DNA of 10,912 bases from Planctomycetota bacterium (GTDB lineage Bacteria; Planctomycetota; UBA8742; SKZP01): contig SKZP01000280.1 of NCBI GenBank assembly GCA_007127275.1, forward strand, positions 1 to 10,912, read 5' to 3'. This document shows, piece after piece, positions 4,912 to 10,912 of the stretch. The notes below the pieces were generated by a model that made no database searches, was not told where the DNA came from, and saw nothing but the letters and a program-made list of their open reading frames with translations. How positions within the stretch are numbered: position 1 is the first letter of the stretch; every line of letters starts with the position of its first letter. The translations under genes were made by a program, and so were the position numbers.

Positions 4912-7850
4912 ACGATCGTGCCGCCGTCCCGCAGGTCAACGGCAAGGCCGCGCCGTCCGGCGCAAGCAACGGAGCCACTACGTCGAACGAGCTCGGCAGC
5001 GTACTGATCCGTGTCAACGTAAACGGCGTGCCCCGCAGCCTCGCGGTGCCGCCGACGTTGACGCTGAAGAACCTGCTGCGGGAAGAGCTCGCCTTGACCG
5101 GCACGAAAGGCGGCTGCGAGGCCGGCGACTGCGGCAGTTGCACCGTGCTGCTCGACGGTGAACCCGTCACCTCGTGCCTCGTGTTGGCCGTGGAACTGGA
5201 CGGCCGCGAGGTTCGCACCGTCGAGGGCCTCGGCGATCACGGCGAGCTGCACCCGCTGCAAAAGTCGTTCATCAAGCACGGCGCCTTGCAGTGCGGCTAC
5301 TGCATCCCGGGGATGATGATGTCGGCCGTCGCGCTGATTGAGCGCAATCCCGAGCCGAGCGAGGCGGAGATTGTCGAGGCGCTCGCCGGCAACCTCTGCC
5401 GCTGCGGCACCTACCCGCGCATCATCAAAGCCATCCAGTCCTGGCGCGACTTCGCCGAGACGCCGTTGGATACGAAGCCACACCCGGATGACGAGCATGC
5501 GCCTGCCGGCGAAGCTCGCAACGGCAAATCCGCCGAGGCACTCCGGCTGCGTGGCCGCCACGCCGTCGTCACCGAAGGTGTGACCCGCTACGACGGCCCC
5601 GACAAAGTCAGCGGCCGGGCCGTCTACACCGCCGACATCCAATTGCCGGGCACGGTCCACGGCAAAATCCTGGGCAGCCCCATTGCCCACGGCATCATCC
5701 GCCGCCTCGACACCTCGAAGGCCGAGGCGATCCCCGGCGTGCTCGCGGTGATTACCGGCAAGGACGTGCCGGATACGAAGTACGGTGTCAGCCCGGCCCG
5801 CTACGACGAGCACGTGCTGGCCAAGGAGCGAGTCCGCTACGTCGGCGACGAGGTGGCCGCGGTGGCCGCGGTGGACGAGGCGACGGCGCAGCAAGCGTTG
5901 GCCGCCATTGACGTCGAGTACGAGGAGTTGCCGGCAGTCTTCGACGCCGAGTCGGCAATCCAGCCGGATGCGCCGCAGATTCATCCGGAGACGCCACGCT
6001 TTGCCGGCAACTTGAACACGGTGGTCGAGTGGGACTTCGGCGACATTGACGCCGCCTTCGAAAACTCGCATCTCGTGCGGGAAAAGCGCTTCGTCGGCAA
6101 CCGCACCTATCAAAGCCCGCTGGAGCCCCACGCCACCATTGCCCGCTGGGAGCACCACGGCGAGCGGCTGACCATCTGGTCCTCGACGCAGACGCCACAC
6201 TACTTGCAAAAGCAACTTTCTCGCGTGCTCGGCCTGGAGATGGGCAACATCCGCGTGATCCGGCCCGCGGTCGGCGGTGGCTTCGGCGTCAAGGCGGAGG
6301 TCACGCCGCTGGATTTGTGCGCGGCCATCCTCGCCAAGCGGGTCGGCCGGCCGGTGAAGATGTGCTACAGCCGCGAGGAGATGGTGCGCCACTTCCGCGG
6401 CCGCCATAAGCAAACCATTGACCTGAAGATTGGCCTCGACCGCGAGGGCCGCATCCAGGCAGTGCACCACCGTGTGCTGCTCGACGGCGGCGCCTACACG
6501 AGCTACGGCGTAATCACCGCGTACTACGCCGGCTCCATGCTGCCGACGCTGTACCGCTTCGAGAACTACCGCTACGAAGGCAAACGCGTCTTCACCAATC
6601 TCCCCGCCTGCGGCGCCTTCCGTGGCCACGGCGTACCCCAGCCGCGCTTTGCCTTCGAGTCGCTGCTCGACGACATGGCGCACGAGCTCGGCATTGACCC
6701 GTTCGAGATTCGGATGCGCAACGCCATGGAACCGAATACGCGGACCATCAACGCGCTCGACATTTCGTCCTGCGAGTTCCGCGCCACGTTGGAACAAGCC
6801 CGGCAGCGCTCCGGCTGGACGGAGAAGAAGGGCAAGCTCAAGCGCGGCAAGGGGATTGGCGTAGGCTGCGGCGGCTTCGTCTCCGGTGCGGGCTACCCCA
6901 TCTACCGCTCGAACTTTCCGCACAGCAATGCGCTGATCCGCGTCCACGAAGACGGCCACGCCGCCACGCTGCACATTGCCGCCTCGGAGATTGGCCAGGG
7001 CAGCGACACGGTACTCGTGCAGATTGCCGCGGAGGAGCTGGGGATTCCGTATGAGCGGGTCTGGCTCGTCGAGTGCGACTCCACGCTGGCTCCCATTGAC
7101 CTCGGCTCCTACTCGAGCCGCGTCACCTTGATGGGCGGCAACGCCGTGAAGATGGCGGCCGCCGACGCAAAGGCGAAGGTGTTGCAAGCCGCGGCCCGCA
7201 AGCTCGGCTGCGACCCGCACGGGCTGACCGCGCGCGAGGGGCGCATCTACATTGCCGAGCACGAAGAAGTCGGCATGCCGTGGCACGAAGCCGCGCACCT
7301 CGCCTTCTGCGCAAACGGCCCCGTGATTGGCACCGGCCACTACTCGCCGCCGGAGCTGGGCGGTGACTTCAAGGGCTCGGCCGTTGGTACCTCGCCGGCC
7401 TACAGCTTCTCCACCGCGGTGGCCGAGGTGAGCGTGGATCTCGAAACCGGCTACGTCACCGTGGAGCGAATCACCGACTCCAGTGACGCCGGCACGGTGA
7501 TCAACCCCGTGACCTTCCACGGCCAAGTCGAGGGCTCCGCCATCATGGGGATTGGCGAGGCGCTGACCGAGGACACCCTCTTCGACGAGCAAGGCAAGCT
7601 AAAGAACGGCAACCTGCACGACTACCTGATCCCGAGCATTGCCGAGACGCCGCGGATTGACACGACCGCCGTAGAGAGCTTCGAGCCGCGCGGCCCCTTC
7701 GGCGCTAAGGAGATTGGCGAGGGATCCTTGCTCCCCATTGTCGGCGCCATTGCCAACGCCATCTACGACGCCTGCGGTGTACGCGTCACGGAATTGCCCA
7801 TCACCCCGGAGAAGATCCTTGCGGGCCTGGAGCAAAACGCGACTGCATAA
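4908..7850 (+). CDS. Fused [2Fe-2S] and molybdopterin-binding subunit of a xanthine dehydrogenase-family molybdenum hydroxylase
   Basis: The catalytic subunit, 980 residues, hydroxylates or reduces an unidentified substrate at a molybdenum-pterin site. Residues about 30-185 are the CoxS-type iron-sulfur part: C70, C75, C78 and C90 bind the plant-ferredoxin-like cluster, and C129, C132, C164 and C166 (QCGYC, NLCRCG) the second. A linker of about 30 residues leads to the CoxL-type part from about residue 217. Molybdopterin contacts include VGGGFGVKAE (455-464), CGAFRGHGVPQPRFAFE (from 568) and EIGQGSDT; Glu938 in EIGEG is the likely catalytic base. The CO dehydrogenase motif AYRCSFR is absent. 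RGHG..QPRFAFE recalls the 4-hydroxybenzoyl-CoA reductase branch, from memory. The domain order is that of E. coli XdhD, which also pairs with a separate FAD protein (YgfM). Fe-S/Mo fusion is confident; the substrate is unknown. Confidence 0.92.
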   Translation: MNDRAAVPQVNGKAAPSGASNGATTSNELGSVLIRVNVNGVPRSLAVPPTLTLKNLLREELALTGTKGGCEAGDCGSCTVLLDGEPVTSCLVLAVELDGREVRTVEGLGDHGELHPLQKSFIKHGALQCGYCIPGMMMSAVALIERNPEPSEAEIVEALAGNLCRCGTYPRIIKAIQSWRDFAETPLDTKPHPDDEHAPAGEARNGKSAEALRLRGRHAVVTEGVTRYDGPDKVSGRAVYTADIQLPGTVHGKILGSPIAHGIIRRLDTSKAEAIPGVLAVITGKDVPDTKYGVSPARYDEHVLAKERVRYVGDEVAAVAAVDEATAQQALAAIDVEYEELPAVFDAESAIQPDAPQIHPETPRFAGNLNTVVEWDFGDIDAAFENSHLVREKRFVGNRTYQSPLEPHATIARWEHHGERLTIWSSTQTPHYLQKQLSRVLGLEMGNIRVIRPAVGGGFGVKAEVTPLDLCAAILAKRVGRPVKMCYSREEMVRHFRGRHKQTIDLKIGLDREGRIQAVHHRVLLDGGAYTSYGVITAYYAGSMLPTLYRFENYRYEGKRVFTNLPACGAFRGHGVPQPRFAFESLLDDMAHELGIDPFEIRMRNAMEPNTRTINALDISSCEFRATLEQARQRSGWTEKKGKLKRGKGIGVGCGGFVSGAGYPIYRSNFPHSNALIRVHEDGHAATLHIAASEIGQGSDTVLVQIAAEELGIPYERVWLVECDSTLAPIDLGSYSSRVTLMGGNAVKMAAADAKAKVLQAAARKLGCDPHGLTAREGRIYIAEHEEVGMPWHEAAHLAFCANGPVIGTGHYSPPELGGDFKGSAVGTSPAYSFSTAVAEVSVDLETGYVTVERITDSSDAGTVINPVTFHGQVEGSAIMGIGEALTEDTLFDEQGKLKNGNLHDYLIPSIAETPRIDTTAVESFEPRGPFGAKEIGEGSLLPIVGAIANAIYDACGVRVTELPITPEKILAGLEQNATA

Positions 7851-7852
7851 AT

Positions 7853-7864
7853 CACCATTTGGTG
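7853..7864. repeat. Short inverted repeat after the catalytic subunit gene
   Basis: CACCATTTGGTG has two 5-bp complementary arms around TT, three bases after the TAA stop. It is too weak and lacks a T-tract, so it is not called a terminator; it could be a minor protein-binding site or chance. Confidence 0.3.
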
Positions 7865-7948
7865 CCCTAACGAAATGCGACATGGCTAACTACTGAGGAG
7901 AGGTTTAAGCACCCACTCACTCACCGACCGCAACGGAGCACCACCGAG

Positions 7949-8638
7949 ATGGCCAAGCAAAAGCGCACGAAAACGAAAGCGAAGCAAGGGGCCCCAAGAC
8001 AGCCGGCGCCGGAAGCCGCCCCCGTGAAGCGTGGCCGCCGCAAGGCAACCGAGGCGAAGCTCGAGAACCTGCTCGCCACCGCGGCCGAGCTGATGGCGCA
8101 AAAGGGCTACGACAACATGTCCATCCGTGACGTCGCCCGCGCCACCGGCTACAGCCTTGCCGGAATGTACTACTACTTCGACAGCAAAGAGCAGTTGCTG
8201 TTCCAGATCCAGCGCAACACCTTCGAGTCGCTCGTCACCGAGCAGGAAGCGGCGGTGCAACGCGCGAAAAGCGCGAAAGCGAAGTTGGAAGCGCTGGTAC
8301 GCAACTACCTTGACTTCTTTTTGCGGCACACAAACGAACTGAAGGTCTGCGCCTTCGAGCACGAGTCGCTCAAGGACGCCGCCTACGAGGAAGTGCGCGA
8401 CATCCGCCACCGCTGGTACCGCCTGCTTGCCGGCATTGTCGCCGACTTGACCGGGCTCGACCCGGCGGCGGACGACGCCTCCATCCGGCACTACACGCTG
8501 TTCATCTTCGGAATGCTCAACTGGATTTTCATGTGGTTCGACGAGCGCCGCGACACGCCCATTGAGACGCTCGGCGACGAGATGATCCACATGATCTTCC
8601 ACGGCCTGCCTCGGCAAACGAAGAACAAGAAGGGCTGA
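7949..8638 (+). CDS. TetR/AcrR-family transcriptional regulator
   Basis: A 229-residue ligand-responsive repressor. After a basic, probably disordered N-terminal tail (residues 1-32, rich in Lys, Arg, Pro and Ala), the TetR helix-turn-helix occupies about 36-84: LLATAAELMAQKGYDNMSIRD, VARATGYSLAGMYYYF (recognition helix region) and DSKEQLLFQI. The helical ligand-binding half ends with NWIFMWFDERRD and MIHMIFHGL, recalling regulators of acyl-CoA and steroid catabolism such as FadR/KstR2 types; the effector may therefore be a CoA thioester, which is inference. It lies inside the operon, 98 bp after the molybdenum subunit gene and 13 bp before mocA. The likely target is the palindrome at 3971-3984. 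The ATG at 7949 has a CGGAG about 10 bases upstream. Confidence 0.9.
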   Translation: MAKQKRTKTKAKQGAPRQPAPEAAPVKRGRRKATEAKLENLLATAAELMAQKGYDNMSIRDVARATGYSLAGMYYYFDSKEQLLFQIQRNTFESLVTEQEAAVQRAKSAKAKLEALVRNYLDFFLRHTNELKVCAFEHESLKDAAYEEVRDIRHRWYRLLAGIVADLTGLDPAADDASIRHYTLFIFGMLNWIFMWFDERRDTPIETLGDEMIHMIFHGLPRQTKNKKG

Positions 8639-8651
8639 ACGGGTCATCAAC

Positions 8652-9347
8652 ATGCGTGCACACACTCCACGACCCTACGCGTTGAGTTCGCGAGGCCACA
8701 TGCCGCCTGGAGGCATTGCCGCCGTTGTGCTCGCCGCGGGGAAGTCGTCACGCATGGGCGAGCCCAAGGCACTGCTTCGTTTGCAAGGCAGCACCACGTT
8801 TCTCGGCGCCATCACGGCGACGCTGCGTTTCTGCGGAGTTACCGAGATTGTCGTCGTTACCGGCGCGCACCGAACGGCCGTCGCTGCCGAGGCCGCGCAG
8901 CTCGGCGGGGCAACGACGCACAATGCGGCGTTCGAGTCGGGACGCATGAGCAGCCTCAAGGCCGGGGCACGTGCGGTACGCGAGCGAGGCTTGCGAGTTC
9001 CGTTGCTGATGTGGCCGGTGGACTGCCCCGCGGTACGGCCCGCCACGGTGGCGCGCTTGCTCGACGTAGCAAACGAAGCACACCACGCACGCCGGCCGGA
9101 GATTCACGTGCCGGTATACGAGAACCGCGGCGGCCATCCCATTGTGTTGCGTAGCGCCGAGGTGGCCCGGCTCGAGGTGGCACCGCTTGAGGCAAACCTG
9201 CGCGACTGGCTGCGCTGCGGTGTATCCCGCCGCGTCGAACTGCCCGTCGACGACCCGGCCGTGCTGGACAACGTCGACACGCTGGCCGACTACGCAACCT
9301 TGCTTGCACGCGAGCAGGCGTTGGAGCCGGAAGGAGCCCCCGCATGA
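8652..9347 (+). CDS. MocA-like molybdenum cofactor nucleotidyltransferase
   Basis: MocA/MobA-family enzymes attach CMP or GMP to molybdopterin; MocA makes the cytosine dinucleotide form used by many xanthine dehydrogenase-family enzymes, so this gene probably supplies the cofactor of the adjacent hydroxylase. The nucleotide-binding signature VLAAGKSSRMGEPKALL lies near the N-terminus. WPVDCP is the metal-binding aspartate region, and GGHPIVL the conserved GHP motif. The protein has 231 residues from the ATG at 8652. The ATG at 8700 would give a 215-residue protein starting MPPGGIAAVVLAAG, closer to the usual family N-terminus; neither start has a good ribosome-binding site, so the start is uncertain. 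The stop overlaps xdhC through ATGA (9344-9347). Cytosine versus guanine preference cannot be decided by eye. Confidence 0.88.
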   Translation: MRAHTPRPYALSSRGHMPPGGIAAVVLAAGKSSRMGEPKALLRLQGSTTFLGAITATLRFCGVTEIVVVTGAHRTAVAAEAAQLGGATTHNAAFESGRMSSLKAGARAVRERGLRVPLLMWPVDCPAVRPATVARLLDVANEAHHARRPEIHVPVYENRGGHPIVLRSAEVARLEVAPLEANLRDWLRCGVSRRVELPVDDPAVLDNVDTLADYATLLAREQALEPEGAPA

Positions 9348-10357
9348 GCCGCAAACCACGTAACAGCAACAACGGCAAGGCACCGCCGGATCCGTTGCTC
9401 GCGCTTGGACACGTCGAAGAAGCGCCGGATACGGCCGTGTACCTCGAACTGGCGCGTTGCCTCGAAGCGGGGGAAGCGGCGGCACTGGTCACGGTGATCG
9501 GCGAGGGAGGCTCGTCACCGCGCAACATGGGGGCGGTGATGCTCGTGCGGCCCGACGGCAGCATTGTCGGCACCATTGGCGGCGGCAGCCTCGAGCACCT
9601 GATCATTCAGCACGCCCAGGAGGCCATCAACGACGGCCGGCCACGGCGCTACCTCTACGACTACACCGGCGGCCGCGGTCAAAATCTCGTGAAAGCCTGC
9701 ATGGGCAAGACCGAATTTCTCGTGCAGCCGTTTGCGGTGCAACCGCAGCTATGCATCTTCGGCGCCGGCCACGTCGCCCAAGCGCTCGCTCCCATGGCCC
9801 AGAGTTGCGGCTTCCGCGTCACCGTGCTCGACGACCGCGACGGCTGGCCCCGCGAGCAGGATTTTCCGCGCAACGGGGTACGGCTTTTGCATGGTCCGTT
9901 CGAGGAACGCATGGCCGAGTTGTCGTTCGACGCGCAGGCAACCTGGCTCGTCATTGTCACCTACGGGCATACGCAGGATGAGGCAGTGTTGCGGGCGTGT
10001 CTGCCGCGGCCGTGGCGCTACTGCGGGTTGATTGGCAGCCAGGCGAAGGTGGCGACGGTGTTCCGTGACGTCGCGCAGGATCTCGACGACGAGGCCGGAC
10101 GGGCGCGGCTGGAGCAGGTGCACGCACCCATTGGCCTCACCCTCGGCGGCCGCGGCCCCGGCGAGATTGCCGCCTCCATCCTCGCCGAGTTGCTCGCCGA
10201 GAAGCACGGCCGCGGTGACGAGGAGATTCAGCGTCACACCGTCGGCCGGCGGGTACGCCTCCACAAGGGTGGCGCCAAAGCTGCCGCGGCAGACGAGGCT
10301 GGCAACGACCACTGCGCCGGTTCACAGGCCCACGAAACCACAAGGACCGCACAATGA
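9344..10357 (+). CDS. XdhC/CoxI-family molybdenum cofactor insertion protein
   Basis: XdhC proteins bind molybdenum cofactor, help its sulfuration and deliver it to xanthine dehydrogenase-family apoenzymes. The protein has 337 residues. The N-terminal XdhC/CoxI domain shows VIGEGGSSPRNMGAVMLV (51-68), VGTIGGGSLE (75-84) and the conserved cysteine C119 in KACMGKTEFLVQPF. A Rossmann-type C-terminal domain begins with CIFGAGHVAQALAPMA (137-152) and contains VTYGHTQDE, CGLIGSQAKVA and the end motif GLTLGGRGPGEIAASILAELL. The last 40 or so residues are a variable basic tail. GGAAGGAG lies about 7 bases before the ATG at 9344. It overlaps mocA and the thiolase by ATGA on both sides. In this position it should mature the fused hydroxylase encoded upstream; YqeB in the comparable E. 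coli group is the closest parallel. Confidence 0.92.
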   Translation: MSRKPRNSNNGKAPPDPLLALGHVEEAPDTAVYLELARCLEAGEAAALVTVIGEGGSSPRNMGAVMLVRPDGSIVGTIGGGSLEHLIIQHAQEAINDGRPRRYLYDYTGGRGQNLVKACMGKTEFLVQPFAVQPQLCIFGAGHVAQALAPMAQSCGFRVTVLDDRDGWPREQDFPRNGVRLLHGPFEERMAELSFDAQATWLVIVTYGHTQDEAVLRACLPRPWRYCGLIGSQAKVATVFRDVAQDLDDEAGRARLEQVHAPIGLTLGGRGPGEIAASILAELLAEKHGRGDEEIQRHTVGRRVRLHKGGAKAAAADEAGNDHCAGSQAHETTRTAQ

Positions 10358-10912
10358 ACATGAGCGACGCCTACATCCCCTACGGCGCCTGGTGGAGCAC
10401 GCCGTTTTGTAAGTGGCAAGGCAGCTTCGCCGAGCTCGAGCCCATCCCGTTCGCCGCGGCATGCGTGGAGCGTGCCCTCAAGGAACGCGGCGTGGATGCT
10501 GCGGTGATTGACGAGTTGGTGCTCGGCACGACCGTACCCAGCAAGCACTCCTTCTACGGCGCACCCTGGCTTGCCGGCCTTGCCGGGCTTGAGTCCGTGA
10601 CGGGGCCGACGCTGTCCCAGGCCTGCGCCACCTCGGCGCGCTGCGTCGCCCACGCCGCCCACGACGTGGTCACGGGCGCAGCCAAGGCGGCCCTCGTCGT
10701 CACTGCCGACCGCACGAGCAACGGCCCACACGTCGTCTACCCGCAACCCTCGGCCCCCGGCGGCACCGCGGCGCACGAGAACTGGGTGATGGACAACTTC
10801 GGCCACGACCCGTTCGCGAAAAACGCCATGATCGACACCGCCGAGCGTGTCGCCAAAGATTTAGGCATCACCCGCGAAGAACAGGATCAAGTCGCGCTGT
10901 TGCGCTACGAGC
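10354..10912 (+). CDS. Thiolase-family protein (3' end outside window)
   Basis: Thiolases cleave beta-ketoacyl-CoA with CoA or condense acyl-CoAs. The first 186 residues are in the window, about half of a normal thiolase. The nucleophilic cysteine is Cys91 in SQACATSARCVAHAAHDV, after YGAPWLAGLAGL; the GTAKAALV-like segment (GAAKAALVVTADRTSN) and the helical AKNAMIDTAERVAKDLGITREEQDQVAL stretch (shown in part) are typical of the family. The second active-site cysteine and the histidine lie beyond the edge. AAGGA at 10342-10346 is 7 bases before the ATG at 10354, which overlaps the xdhC stop by ATGA; the in-frame ATG at 10360 is a worse fit. Coupling to a molybdenum cofactor gene suggests that the hydroxylase product is processed as a CoA thioester. 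The specific substrate is unknown. Confidence 0.88.
   Translation, partial: MNMSDAYIPYGAWWSTPFCKWQGSFAELEPIPFAAACVERALKERGVDAAVIDELVLGTTVPSKHSFYGAPWLAGLAGLESVTGPTLSQACATSARCVAHAAHDVVTGAAKAALVVTADRTSNGPHVVYPQPSAPGGTAAHENWVMDNFGHDPFAKNAMIDTAERVAKDLGITREEQDQVALLRYE

Noticed and set aside
4836..7592. A very long open frame of 918 codons on the minus strand opposite the catalytic subunit gene
   Set aside because: It has no recognisable domain, its composition is that of an antisense shadow (Arg/Ala/Gly/Val/His-rich), and it lies exactly opposite a gene with complete conserved motifs. GC-rich third positions routinely keep such frames open.
4908..7850. Carbon monoxide dehydrogenase large subunit or selenium-containing enzyme
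   Set aside because: The AYRCSFR active-site signature is absent; the matching region reads CGAFRGHGVPQP. There is no in-frame TGA suggesting selenocysteine.
1..10912. CRISPR arrays, tRNA or rRNA genes, riboswitches
   Set aside because: I saw no regularly spaced repeats, no tRNA-like cloverleaf ends and no rRNA sequence; apart from 823-1204 all gaps are under 100 bp.

Overview
The window looks like chromosomal DNA from a high-GC Gram-negative-type bacterium. Codon third positions are GC-rich, genes are tightly packed with 4-base ATGA overlaps, and the gene families present (CoA enzymes, molybdenum hydroxylase, TetR regulator) are common in metabolically versatile Proteobacteria, Desulfobacterota and Binatota-like lineages. 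I cannot name the taxon. No rRNA, tRNA, CRISPR array, phage gene or transposase gene is visible.

Left part, all on the minus strand (1-3920): a 3'-truncated 3-hydroxy-3-methylglutaryl-CoA synthase-family gene (1-822), then a 382-bp intergenic stretch (823-1204), then nadB (L-aspartate oxidase) and a hisC-family aminotransferase. The last two overlap by 11 bp and form an operon read from 3920 down to 1205. The intergenic stretch carries a compact element of about 200 bp. It has exact 19-bp terminal inverted repeats, nested GC-rich hairpins, and a 12-bp direct repeat at its two edges. It resembles a MITE or REP/BIME-type non-coding element.

Centre (3921-4011): a 91-bp divergent promoter region holds a perfect 14-bp palindrome (3971-3984), placed as expected for an operator of the TetR-family repressor encoded at 7949-8638. 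It would sit close to the start of rightward transcription and between the -35 and -10 elements of a possible leftward promoter.

Right part, all on the plus strand (4012-10912): a molybdenum-hydroxylase operon. It encodes an FAD subunit, a fused [2Fe-2S]-molybdopterin catalytic subunit, the TetR regulator, a MocA-like molybdenum-cofactor nucleotidyltransferase, an XdhC-family cofactor insertion factor, and a thiolase that runs off the right edge. Three junctions are ATGA overlaps (FAD subunit/catalytic subunit, mocA/xdhC, xdhC/thiolase), so translation is probably coupled. The set of FAD gene, fused Fe-S/Mo gene, mocA and xdhC-like gene recalls the poorly understood E. coli ygfM-xdhD-mocA-yqeB group. 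Here it is joined to a thiolase and a TetR regulator, which suggests a catabolic route that ends in CoA-thioester chemistry. The substrate cannot be read from the sequence. The catalytic subunit lacks the CO dehydrogenase signature, and the FAD subunit lacks the Fe-S insertion of classical 4-hydroxybenzoyl-CoA reductase.
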